From assembly GCF_027595985.1 (NCBI RefSeq), contig NC_073303.1, positions 370,152,386-370,216,385 of the forward strand: 64,000 bases of DNA. Reading direction: 5' to 3'. Positions 52,164 to 63,283 of this stretch are shown here, in pieces. The notes under the pieces were generated by a model. That model searched no databases, was not told the origin of the DNA, and saw only the letters and a program-made list of their open reading frames with translations. The DNA comes from Sorex araneus (lineage: Eukaryota; Chordata; Mammalia; Eulipotyphla; Soricidae). How positions within the stretch are numbered: position 1 is the first letter of the stretch; every line of letters begins with the position of its first letter. Made by a program: the position numbers and the translations under genes.

Positions 52164-52960
52164 CATCAATATTTATAATTTGCTCAGTCAGCAATGCAAA
52201 TGTCAAGGCAGAAGGTGAGGTCTCCAGAATCATGGACAAGCCAAGCCGGGGATGGAATTCTCACTTCTACTCACTTTGTCCCTGAATCTCACACATCTGT
52301 GGCCACAGAAGATGACCCCCAGGAAGCCATTCCTTGGTTGTTCTTGTTGTTGCCTCATCTTTCCCTCCTCTCCCACCCTTTGGACCTCTCATTCTGCAGC
52401 TGTCTCTGATTCTTGGCAATATGTAAGAAAATCTGATTCTCCTCCCTCACTTACTGGCACATCTGCCACTCTCTCCCTCCCATCAGCAATAGCTTCTTCA
52501 GTAAAATGTCCTAATGCCATTCCTGCTAACATTATATTGGAGTTGGGATGAGAATTAGATTTGGGCTTCTAATTTTTAAAAAATTTTAATCCATTTAATG
52601 AATTAACTAATTTATTAGATGGAGGGCTCCCAAGTGACATTCAGGGTGTCAATGGGTATTTTGAAATCTTGTGATTCTCTGTCAACCTGGCCTTTGTGCC
52701 AATGGAAGGAAGGGCCTGAGGATGTGATAATGCCTCCACCTTCAGCTCAGGTCATTACTCGGGACTCCCTTTGCTGCTGGGGCTCTCCAGGGATGCGTGG
52801 GTTCCTTCAGGGATGCACCCAGGTGCATTTGGGGAGCCAAGTGGTGCTAAGTGTTGAATCTGGAGCAATTACATGCTTGGCACGCCGTTTAGCAACTATA
52901 TATTCTCCTGGTCTTATACATTTGTGTGTGGGTTTTTACTTTTATTTTTTAATTTTAATT
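52164..52960. other. No gene recognised
   Basis: Short overlapping frames only; a GGCTCTCCAGGGATGCG-type segment near 52760-52870 may be an old SINE. Nothing coding. Confidence 0.4.
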
Positions 52961-52965
52961 TTTTT

Positions 52966-53112
52966 ATTATCACTGTCATCCCGTTGCTCATCGATTTGTT
53001 TGAGCGGGCACCAGTACAGTCTCTCATTGTGAGACTTATTGTTACTGGTTTTTGGCATATCGAATACACCATGGGCAGCTTGCCAGGCTCTGCTGTGCGG
53101 GCGTGATACTCT
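52966..53112 (-). mobile_element. Type B SINE 3' part at the L1 tail
   Basis: TATCACTGTCATCCCGTTGC to CGGGCGTGATACTCTTGG, truncated before the head; adjoins the 3' end of the large L1. Confidence 0.9.
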
Positions 53113-54950
53113 TGGTGAATCACCATGTGGAAAGTTACAAAGCTTTCAGGCTTAAGTCTCAGTTACACAATGCTCAAACACCCATCCCTTCATCAGTGTA
53201 CATATTCCATCACCAAGAACCACAGTAAATCTTCCCCCCACCCTCCAGCCCCTCACCCCACCTGTGTAGCTGATAAATTTCACTTTACTTTCTCTTTACT
53301 TTGATTACATTCAATATTTTAACAAAAAACTCACTATTATTGTTTGGAGTTCCCCCCCCACCCCGCCAAGTCAGACCTGATGGAAAGGAAGCATTTGATA
53401 ATTTGTTTTCCATTGCTGAGAATGAAGAGATATGAAGTCGTGTGGCCACAATAGTGGCTGTGAGGTTTTGGATTTCTGTATTTTAGTATTTTAGTAATTA
53501 AGTCCAGAGAAATTTCTTCCAGAAGTTGCATCATTGCTAGCTCGTACCTCTCTGCTACTTTATATTCCACATATGAGTGAAATCTTTCTAAGTCTGTCTC
53601 TCTCTTTCTGACTCATTTCACTCAACATGATACTTTCCATGTTGATCCACTTATATGCAAATTTCATAACTTCATATTTTCTAACAGCTATATAGTATTC
53701 CATTGTGTAGATGTACCAAAGTTTCTTTAACCAGTCATCTATTCATCTGTTTTTGGGCACTCCGGTTTTTTCCAGATTGTGGATATTTTAAACAGTGCTG
53801 CAATGAACATAGAAATGCAGATGTCATTTCTACTATACCTTTTTGTCTCTCCGGGATATATTCCTAGGAGTGGTATTGCTGGGTCAAGTGGGAGCTCAAT
53901 TTCTAATTTTTTGAGAATTGTCCATATTGTTTTCCAAAAGGGCTGAACAAGTCGGCATTCCCACCAGCAGTGAAGAAGAGTTCCTTTCTCCCCACATCCA
54001 CGCCAACACCAGTTGCTTTTGTTTCTTGGGATATGAGCCAGTCTCTGTAGTGTGAGATGGTATCTCATTGTTGCTTTGATCTGCATCTCCCTGATGATTA
54101 GTGATGTTGAGCATTTTCTCACGTGCCTCTCAGCCATTTGGATTTCTTCTCTGGGGAAGTTTCTGTTCATTTCATCACCCCATTTTTTGATTGGATTGGT
54201 AGTTTTCTTCTTGTGGAGTTCAACCAGTGCCTTGTATATCCTTGATATCAACCCCTTATAGGATGGGTATTGGGTAAATATCCTTTCCCATTCTGTAGGC
54301 TGTATTTGTACTTTGGCCACTGTATCTTTTGAGGTGCAGAAGATTCTTAGTTTAAGGTAGTCCCATTTATTTATCTCTGTTTTCACTTGCTTGGCCAGTG
54401 GCATATCAACTTTGAAGATACTGTTGGCTACAATGTCATGGAGGGTTTTGCCGAACTTGTCTTCAATGTACCTTATGGATTCTGGTCTGATGTTGAGGTC
54501 TTTAATCCATTTGATCTGGCTTTTATACATGGTGATAGATGGAGATCTAAGTCCATTTTTTTGCATATAGCTGTCCAGTTTTGCCAGCATCATTTGTTAA
54601 ACATGCTTTCCTTGCTCCACTTCATATTTCTTGCTCCCTTATCAAAGATTAGATGATCATTTATTTGGGGTGGTGTGTTAGAGTATTCAACCCTGTTCCA
54701 TTGGTCTGCAGCTCTGCTTTGTTCCAGTACCATGCTGTTTTAATTACTACTGCTTTGTAGTAGGGTTTGAAGTTGGGGAGGTTGATCCCTCCCATTTCTT
54801 TTTCCCAAGAATTGATTTAGCTATTCATGGGGACTTATGGTTCCATATGAATTTCAGGAGCGCTTGCTCCATTTCTTTGAAGAATGTCAAGGGTATCCTT
54901 ATAGGGATATCACTAAATTTGTACAATGCTTTGAGGAGTATTGCCATTTT

Positions 54951-55486
54951 CACAAATCACAAATCACGAAATCCCGTTGATCATCGAGTGGCTTGAGTGG
55001 TCTCAGTAACCTCTACATTCATCCTATCCCTAAGATTTTAGAACCTCTAAAGGGTTCAGGGCCAGGGGAATGAGATTCAGCTTGTTACTGGCTTTGGCAT
55101 ATAGATACACCATGGGAAGCTTGCGAGGCTGTCCCATGTGGGCAGGAAGCTCTCAGTAGCTTGTAAGTTTCTCCCAGAGGGAAAAGTAGGTTATAAAATA
55201 TCGCACGGCTGCTTTGTGGCTGTGTACTTCTGGGAACTTGCTTTTTAAGTCTCTGGATGTTGGCCATTGATGGGATTACGCACACCTGCGTTCCTCTGCC
55301 GATACCTTCATGTGTGAAGCTTGTCCAAACGTATGGAGAGGGGCCTTGAGCATAGCTGTGGCTAGGTTCTGGTGGTCTTCGGGTGCCGGGAGCTCTGCTT
55401 GGGCCAGAGAGGGAAGCTGGATCTCAGTCCCTCTGAGGGGCCTGGGGGAAGACAGCCAGGCATGTGGGCAAGAGACTCTCTGAATT
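54951..55486 (-). mobile_element. Composite retroposon nested in ORF2
   Basis: 536 bp flanked by a 10-bp duplication TTGCCATTTT (54941-54950 and 55487-55496). The complement carries TTCACACATGAAGG, ATGGCCAACATCCAGAGAC, TACAAGCTACTGAGAG, GATCAACGGGAT in the same order as 43105-43730. The 3' tail is at the left (complement of CACAAATCAC repeats). Confidence 0.85.
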
Positions 55487-57898
55487 TTGCCATTTTGATA
55501 ATTTTGATAATATTAATTCTTCCAATACATGAGCAGGGGATATCTTTCCATTTTCTCTTTTATTTCCTCAAGTAGTGTTTTGTAGTTTTCATTATACAAG
55601 TCCTTTACCTCATTAGTTATGTTGATTCTGAGGTATTTGATCGTTTGAGGTACAATTGTGAACGGGATTGTTTTTATCATGTCGCTTTCTTCTCTCTCAT
55701 TTGCGTATAGGAAAGCCATGGACTTTTGGGTGTTGATTTTATAGCTAGAAACTTTACTATACAAGTGTATTGTTTCTAAGAGTTTCTTGGTAGAGGTTTT
55801 AGGGTTCTCTAAGTATAGTATCAGACCTGTCATATCGTCTGCAAATAGGGAGAGTTTGATTTCTTCCTTTCTTACCTGAATGCCCTTAATACCTTTTTCT
55901 TGCCTAACCGCTATTGCAAGTACTTCCAGGACTATATTGAACAGGAGTGGAGAGAGTGGACATCCTTGTCACATCCCTGATCTCAGAGGGAAGGCTCTTA
56001 GTTTTTCCCCATTGAGGATGATGCTTGCTGTAGGCTTGTAGTAGATGGCTTTGACTATATTGAGCAAAGTCCTTTCTATACCCATTTTGGTGAGAGTTTT
56101 CATCATAAATGGGTGCTGGATCTTGTCAAATGCTTTCTCTGCATCTATTGATATGATCATATGGTTCTTTTCTTTTGTTGATATGATGAATTATGTTGAT
56201 TGATTTCCAAAAGTTAAACCATCCTTGCATCCCCGGGATGAATCCCACTTGGTCGTGGTGTATGATCTTTTCGATGAGTTCTTGAATTCTGTTTGCTAAT
56301 ATTTTGTTGAGAATCTTTGCATCTGTGTTCATCAGGGATATTGGCCTATAGTTTTCTTTTTTGTGGTGTCTTTGTTTGCTTTTGGTATTAGGGAGATATG
56401 AACCTCATAGAAACTGTTTGGGAGGGTTTCTGTTTTTTCAATTTCCTGGAAAAGCTTGAGAAGAACTGGCAACAGGTCCTCTTTAAATGTTTAGTGAATC
56501 CATCTGGACCTGGGCTTTTGTTTTTGGGAAGACTTTTGATTACAGTTTCAATTTCCTTGATATTAATAAGTCTGTTCAGGTATTCCTGGTTTTCTTGATT
56601 CAGCCTTGGGAGATTGTAGGAATCCAAGAATTTATCCATTTCTTCTAGATTCTCTTGTTTAGTGGCATACAAATTTTCAAAATAGTCTCTGATAATCTTT
56701 TGAATTTCTTTGGTTTCTATTGTGATGTCCCCCTTTTCATTTCTGATTCTGTTTATAAGGGTTCTCTCTCTCTCATTCTTTGTGAGTCTTGCTAATGGTT
56801 TATCAATCTTGTTTACTTTCTCCAAGAACCAGCTCTTCCTTTCATTGATCTTTTGGATTTTCTTTTGGATTTCCATGTCGTTGATTTCTGCCCTAAGTTT
56901 TATTATTTCTTTTCTTCTGCCTGGTTTGGGCTCCTTTTGTTGGTCCTTTTCTAAAATCTTAGGCTGTAAAGTCAAGTTATTTATGTGGGCCCTTTCTTCC
57001 TTCCTGAGGAATGCTTGCAGAGATATAAATTTTCCCCTTAACATGGCTTTAGCTGCGTCCCACAGGTTCTGGTAGCTCGTGTCTTCATTATCATTTGTTT
57101 CCAGGTACCTTTTGATTTCTTTCTTGATTTCCTTCCTGACCCACTCATTGTTCAACATCAAGTTGTTTAATTTCCAGGTGTTTGATTTGGTTTTCTGCGT
57201 CTGTGTGTGATTAACTTCTATCTTCAGTGCATCATGGTCTGAAAAGATAGCTGATACAATGTCTATCATCCTGATTCTGTTGAGGTATTTTGTGTGGCCC
57301 AGCACATGGTCTATTCTGAAAAATGTTCCATGTGCACTGGAAAAGAATGTGTATTCCCTTTGTTTGGGAATATAAAGCCCTGTATAGATCGATTAGCCCT
57401 ATCTCTTCTATTTCTTCCTTCAGGGCCAGTATTTCCTTGGTGGGTTTTAATCTTCTTGATTTATCCAGGGGTGATAGGGCAGTGTTGAAGTCTCCAATTA
57501 CAATTGTGTTGCTTGAGATGTCCTTCTTAAGGTCTGTTAGCAGTTGTTGTAGGTATTTGGCTGGTCCCTCATTGGGTGCATACACGTTTAGGAGTGTGAT
57601 TTCTTCTTGCTTTACATATCCCTTGATTAATAAAAAATACCCTTCCCTATCCTTTCCAATCTTTTTCAATCTGAAATCTATGTTGTCCGATACTAGTAAG
57701 GCCAGCCCAGCTTTTTTGAGAGAGTTGTTTGCTTGCAGGATTGTTTTCCATCCTTTGACTTTGAGTCTGTGTTTGTTCTGGTTTTTCAGATTCTTTTCTT
57801 GTGGGCAACAAAATGTTGGGTTCTGTTTCTGAATCCATTTTGCCACTCTGTGTCTCTTAATTGGTGAATTTAGACCATTGACATTAAGAGAGATTATT

Positions 57899-58646
57899 TT
57901 TTTTTAAATTCTTTTATTGATTCACCATGTGGAAAGTTACAAAGCTTTCAGGTTTAAGTCTCAGTTATACAATGCTCAAACACCCATCCCTTCACCAGCG
58001 CACATATTCCACCACCAAGAATCACGATATACCTCCCCCCTTCCCCCCACCTCCCCAGCCCCCCACCCCGCATGTGTAACTGGTAAATTTCACTTTACTT
58101 TCACTTTGCTTTGATTACATTCAATATTTCAACAAAAAAATTCACTATTATTGATTTGGAGTTTTCACCCCCCTAAAGTCGATCTGCTGAAAAGAAAGCA
58201 TTTGGTAATTTGTTTTCCATTGCTGAGAATGAAGAGATATGAGGTCAGGAGGCTGCACTAGCAGCAGCATAGTTTTGGATTTCTGTATTTTAGTATTTTA
58301 GTAACTAAGTCCAGAGAAATGTCTGCCAGGAATCGCAACATTGTAAGCTTGTACCTCTCAGCTACTTTATATTCCACATATGAGTGCGATCTTTCTATAT
58401 CTGTCTCTTTCTTTCTGACTCATTTCACTCAGCATGATACTTTCCATGTTGATCCACTTATATGCAAATTTCATGACTTCATGTTTTCTGACAGCTATAT
58501 AGTATTCCATTGTGTAAATATACCAGAGTTTCTTTAGCCAATCATCTGTTTTCGGGCACTCTGTTTTTTTCCATATTGTGGCTATTGTAAACAGAGCGGC
58601 AATGAACATGGAAATGCAGATGTCATCTCTACTATACCTTTTTGCC
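57899..58646 (-). mobile_element. Second L1 3' end nested in ORF2
   Basis: A 748-bp 5'-truncated L1: poly-T at the left (57898 on), 3' UTR, then the ORF2 C-terminus at 58367-58609. Perfect 14-bp target-site duplication TAAGAGAGATTATT at 57885-57898 and 58647-58660. Removing it rejoins the host ORF2 reading near its start. Confidence 0.95.
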
Positions 58647-58723
58647 TAAGAGAGATTATTATTATGGGATTTTGCACCATCTTTCTGTAAGGGTTTGTTG
58701 TGCTTGTAGGGGTTCTTCTTGTC

Positions 58724-59668
58724 TTACAATAGCCCCTTTAGTGCTTCTTTTAGGTTTGGTTTTGAGTCTATGAAGTTCCTGAGCTGTTGTTTATCCACAA
58801 AATAGTGTATCATTCCTTCGAGTTTGAATGAGAGTTTAGCCGGATAAAGTATTCTTGGTGAAGAGTTCATTTCATTGAGTTTTTTCACTATATCCCACCA
58901 CTGCCTTTGGGCTTGGAGGGTTTCCTCTGATAGGTCTGCTGTGAATCTAAGGGGTGCTCCTTTGTATGTGATTTCCTTCTTAGACCTTGCTGCTTGCAGT
59001 ATTGTGTCTCTATCCATGATGTCCATCATTCTAACTATGATATGTCTTGGGATTTTTCTGTAAGGGTCTCTTTTAGCTGGGACCCTTTGGGCGCCTTGAA
59101 TCTGGATGCCTCCATTCTCCAGCTCTGGGAACTTTTCAGTAATGATTTGTTTGACTGTGGCTTTTTCGTAGGGGTTGGTTCCCTGTCCTTTTGATACTCC
59201 AATGATTGTGATGTTGTTCCTCTTGAAATCATCCCCTAGGACTCTGATTCACCCTAGAGCTATTTTGAGGTCTCTTCCTATTGTTTGTTGTTGCCTGCAG
59301 GCTTCTTGCAGCTCATCTTCAAGCTCACTAATTCTGTCTTCCGCTGCAGTCATTCTATTGTTGAGGGCAGCCACAGAGTTTTTGATTTCATCTACCAAAT
59401 CCTTCATTTCTTTTTGTAGGTTTTTTTTTTCTACTCTCATTTCTTCCCGTATTTTCTCAGCTGTCTATTGTATTGTTTTTGTCAGGTCCTCCTTTAGCTT
59501 GTCAATCTTTACATTGAGTTCATTGAACATCTTGAAGATTTCAACTCTGAATTCTTTATCAGAGAGCTCAAGTTTGCAGAAAACGCCTATTGAGGTTTCT
59601 GGACTCCTTTCATTGTCCTCTCCTTGTGGGGGGATTTGAGCTGTATTTTCATGTTGTTGTTGTGGCAT
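58724..59668 (-). pseudogene. L1 ORF1, two premature stops
   Basis: One frame of about 314 codons encodes an ORF1p-like RNA-binding chaperone. It starts MPQQQHENTAQIPPQ, then has a coiled-coil segment (EKKNLQKEMKDLVDEIKNS) and the C-terminal RNA-binding domain with RFTADLSEETLQAQRQW. In-frame TAG at 59465-59467 and TGA at 59249-59251 inactivate it. The length is near the family norm (338 in human). Confidence 0.85.
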
Positions 59669-60128
59669 GGAAGAGGGACCTTCAAGATCAGTACCCCTGT
59701 TCCCTCTTGTTGTGAAAAAGGATTCTGATTGTGCTCAGTCAATGGTGCTTGCCTTTTTATTTTCCCCTTCTAGAACATGGCCTCCCACTCAGATGTGCCT
59801 TTAATCCTTATGTGAAGTCTTGTGCTTTATTGTCCTACTGTTTACGGATAGCTAAGATGTTATGCTTGGACATGACATAGGTAATGAAGACTGAGCTGAA
59901 ACAATATTTTGATGGCTTTTAGGAGAATATCTGGGCCGGCCCGAAAAGAGGCCATGTCCACCTTTGCTTAGACCACGCCCCTGACGATTAGGCCACACCC
60001 CTTACCTCACAATAGCACACACCTGTGCCGGAAGAGAGAACAGCTGAGGTGCTTGGGGGTGGCATGCCGGCTACTAGGCCACTAGAGCGGCAGTCCGGGG
60101 GTGGTTGGGGTGCTCGGGGTCTGAATGC

Positions 60129-60724
60129 TGCTTCTCCTCCTCCTCCTCCTCCTTCTCCTCCTCCTCCAACACCTCTTCCTCCTCCTCCTCCTGCTCCTCC
60201 TCCAACTCCTCTTCCTCCTCCTCGTCCTCCTCTTCCTCCTCCTCCTCCTCCTCCTCCTCCTCCTCCTCCTCCTTCTTCTTCTTCTTCTTCTTCTTCTTCT
60301 TCTTCTTCTTCTTCTTCTTCTTCTTCTTCTTCTTCTTCTTCTCCTCCTCCTCCTCCTTCTCTTTCTTTTTCTCCTTCTCCTCTCCTCCTTCTCCTTCTCC
60401 TTCTCATCTCTTCCTTCTCCTTCTCCTCTCTTCCTTCTCCTTCTCCTTTTCCTTTTCCTTCTCCTCTCCTCCTTCTCCTTCTCTTCCTCCTCCTCCTCCT
60501 CCTCCTCTTCCTCCTCCTCCTCTCCTCCTCCTCCTCTTCCTCCTCCTCCTCCTCCTCCTCCTCCTCCTCCTCCTCCTCCTCCTCCTCCTCCTCCTCCTCC
60601 TTCTTCTTCTTCTTCTTCTTCTTCTTCTTCTTCTTCTTCTTCTTCTTCTTCTTCTTCTTCTTCTTCTTCTTCTTCTTCTTCTTCTTCTTCTTCTTCTTCT
60701 TCTTCTTCTTCTTCTTCTTCTTCT
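60129..60724. repeat. (TCC)n/(TTC)n pyrimidine triplet tract, about 600 bp
   Basis: Alternating blocks of CTC/TCC and CTT/TTC triplets, almost no purine on the + strand, ending in about 120 bp of pure TTC. All long frames on either strand (poly-Glu, poly-Arg, poly-Ser, poly-Leu, poly-Phe) are repeat artefacts. Confidence 0.98.
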
Positions 60725-60729
60725 AGGAT

Positions 60730-63070
60730 GTTTGTAGCTAATACCAGCCATAAGTATGACTTATGGCACAGCTTATTAAACACATATTTTCTAGCAGTTT
60801 ACCAGAACTTTTACTGAATATTAAATATCAAGAATGCAATGTTTTGTGATCAGGAAAATTGTTGTAAGAGTGACTCAGAGTTATAATATAAACCTATCAA
60901 AATATGTACTAATATAAATATTAAAATAATAAAAGCAGAAAATAAAGTAAATATTTGTTTCCTAGGGATTTTTTTTTTTTATTCCAGAACTTCAGGCAAG
61001 GGCTGAAATCTGACACTTCAGCGTGGCTGGGATCTTCCTGCAGAAAATGATAGAAGTGTATCACCAGGCAAAAGAGTGCTTCCTTCTGGGTTTGTGGTAA
61101 TATGGAAAGTGATGAAACTTGAGGTGGACCTTAAGTAACAGGTGACATAAAAATAGAATCATATTGCAGGTGAAGTTCTTAAACTTCCTCCCCTCTCCAG
61201 GTCTCGTTCAATTTGTTATTGCTTCAGCAGCTACACTTATTAGAAGCTCGCCATGGACTAAGGACTGTGTGTGTTCTCGACAGTCCTATGAATTTATCTC
61301 CCTTTTTCAAATAAGAAAAGGAAAACATAGGCTGGAGAGGTTGCCAGAGTTCCCCTGGTTACCAGGGAGGAGTTGAAATTTTCTCACCGCACACCCAACG
61401 CGCCCTTCCTAGAAGGCCTATCTCGGCGTTTGGTTCAGAAGACAGGACACAGGCTCTGCGTGTAAGTGGACCGTCAGCATTTCTTCAGCGTTGCACATTG
61501 CCTTTGTCATTGACAAAACCCACCCATATGTTGCAAGCTTGTCCTGCAATCTGGGATTAGTGTCATTTTGTGGTTCAGGGACACGATTGAACCCTAGATA
61601 TCACTGCTCCAGGAATGGATAAAACCTGGGCATCCCACCCCCGTCGCGACGGAGGGCAGGATGGGGAGAGTTCCACGTGTGGAGCCCGGCTCTCACGCCA
61701 ATCCCCCCTCTCTGCTCCTTCCTGCTGGCTCTCATTCCTGACCCTTCAGGCCTTCTGCATCTAGGTGCTCGCAGTACAGATGCAGTCAGAAGAGCTGCTT
61801 GAAGTTTTCTGCTTCTGGAGTTTGGATTTATTTCCTCCTAATTAAGTAGCCGGATGAATGTCAGGGGCCAGAGTTCTGCTGCCTGCTTCCTGCTGAGCAG
61901 GTGATGCCGCATGCCTTCCTGAGATGGACAGGGAAGGCCATTCGGTGGCCCTCTGCTGCTGCGACCATGACTCTCCTTTGTGCCGTCTGGATGGGAGGGG
62001 CTTTCAGGCATCGCTGTTATTACTGAGGCTGCGACTGCTGTCACCAACCTCTCCCAAGGGCTGAGCCAATGGGAAGTGTGGGGATTTTTTCCTAGCCTTG
62101 GCAGAGGTTGGAGAGGGGAGGAGTGATGAATCTTCCAGCTGAACCCCACAGTGAAGGCTGCACCACTGCACTGGCAAGAGGTAAGTGCCATTCTTAAGCA
62201 TGCTGGGTTGTCTAAAATTCTAGAAAATTTCAGGTTCCTGGGGATAGAAGGACCATCCCGGGAGTTTGGGGGCCTGATCATTGATCTGCTTTCAAAGTAC
62301 AGCCACACCACCAGCATCTCCCCCTGGCAGGGAGCTGCATCTTTGTCTGGTTTAAACCATAGACTTGGGTCCCCTGTCTGTCTATTCTCTACAGGGTTGT
62401 TCTGGAGAAGTCTCTGAGGTAAGAATGACAGCAGGGCGCTGTCTATGAGCTTGGTGAGCATACTAGCTCTAAAAAAATTGACTTTATTTTTGATCTGATG
62501 TGAAAAAAATGCCTGCTCAATGCTGAACAAATCTTGGGGTTTATAAAGCGGAACTTACCCACTAAATCCACAAAAACTGGTCTCAGCTGGTCACACAATA
62601 CTGAATGTGGGACCTAGTGAATGAATGAATGTATATGGACAAGTGAGTCTTTTCTGTTTTGTTTTAAAGCTAATGAACCCTGCCAACAAGTTACCAACCA
62701 ACCCCCAGGTTGCTAACAAAAGCTAAGGACTACAATGTAACGAGGCTAATAATCCCTCCAAGAGTCTTCTCGGTGTTTGGCACTCACACTTGATTGATTC
62801 CGATTTCCATTATTATCAGGGACATTAGACAATTTTTGTCACAATTGTGAAAAGGCTTGAGGGTGCTTTTATTTGTTTGTTTGTTTCTTTGTCATATCAG
62901 GAATTTTTGAAAGTTTGAAACTTTTCAGAGCCAGAGATTCTCCAAAGTATCTGGAGCAGGCACAGCTGGGCTTGAATAATCTTGTCGATAATCCTCTTCT
63001 AAAGTGATTCATAGCTGGGATATCTTGGCTCAAATATTTGCACTTATTAAATATGTACTAACAAGAGTGG
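60730..63070. other. Single-copy-looking DNA
   Basis: About 2.3 kb without a recognised retroposon. A 230-codon minus-strand frame (61838-62530) overlaps frames on the other strand and has no recognisable domain, so it is not called. Contains the candidate exon ending at 62180. Confidence 0.5.
62100..62180 (+). other. Candidate non-coding exon of a downstream gene (SERPINB7?)
   Basis: Ends CTGGCAAGAG|GTAAGTGCC, a perfect consensus donor at 62181. AGCCAATGGG (CCAAT-like) lies about 115 bp upstream, and no TATA is evident. In mammals SERPINB7 follows SERPINB11 in the same orientation, so position fits. No coding support is visible in this window. Confidence 0.22.
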
Positions 63071-63082
63071 TTCTCAGTGGGA

Positions 63083-63086
<4 letters not shown>

Positions 63087-63113
<27 letters not shown>

Positions 63114-63269
63114 GGGTCACACCCGGCGATGCTCAGGGGTTACTCCTGGCTCTGCACTCAGGAATCACCCCTGGCAGTGCTCGGGGGACCATATGGGATG
63201 CTGGGAATTGAACCCGGGTCGGCCGCGTGCAAGGCAAATGCCCTATCCGCTGTGCTATCACTCCAGCCC
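63087..63269 (-). mobile_element. Type A SINE, complete and close to consensus
   Basis: Poly-T then GCTTTTTGGGTCACACCCGG to GCTATCACTCCAGCCC; flanks CTCAGTGGGATCTT (63073-63086) and CTCAGTGGGACCTT (63270-63283), 13/14. Confidence 0.95.
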
Positions 63270-63283
63270 CTCAGTGGGACCTT

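Larger units (their letters stand above)
53560..58680 (-). pseudogene. L1 ORF2 (endonuclease / reverse transcriptase), broken
   Basis: Starts at ATG 58680-58678. The AP-endonuclease domain shows LNVYAPNEGP and IGDFNTALS (about 57620-57450). The reverse transcriptase shows [12 protein letters not shown] (about 56150) and the catalytic FADD at 55845-55834. The C-terminal Cys-rich segment (CWRGCGEKGTLLHC) lies near 54000. The frame shifts at about 57345 and 56450 and at least twice more. A nested L1 splits it near codon 11, and a composite retroposon splits it near 55.0-55.5 kb. It cannot make a full protein. Confidence 0.88.
53113..60125 (-). mobile_element. Near full-length LINE-1 (dead, interrupted twice)
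   Basis: Read on the minus strand: GC-rich 5' region (about 60125-59670), ORF1 (59668-58724), a 43-bp gap, ORF2 (58680-53560), and 3' UTR ending at GGTGAATCACCATGTGG (53113). Two later insertions lie inside (57899-58646, 54951-55486). Both ORFs carry stops or frameshifts. The 5' boundary is uncertain; the pyrimidine tract beyond it may belong to the element or be a separate repeat. Confidence 0.9.

Noticed and set aside
55833..56332. Retroviral polymerase
   Set aside because: Reverse transcriptase motif is FADD in an L1 ORF2 context with AP-endonuclease upstream; not retroviral.
60025..60817. Open frames of about 200 codons on both strands (poly-Ser, Pro, Leu, Glu, Arg)
   Set aside because: They come entirely from the triplet repeat tract; every frame is open because stops cannot occur in it.
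61838..62530. 230-codon minus-strand frame
   Set aside because: No recognisable domain, overlaps frames on the other strand, and no splice or start context; may be chance in GC-richer DNA.
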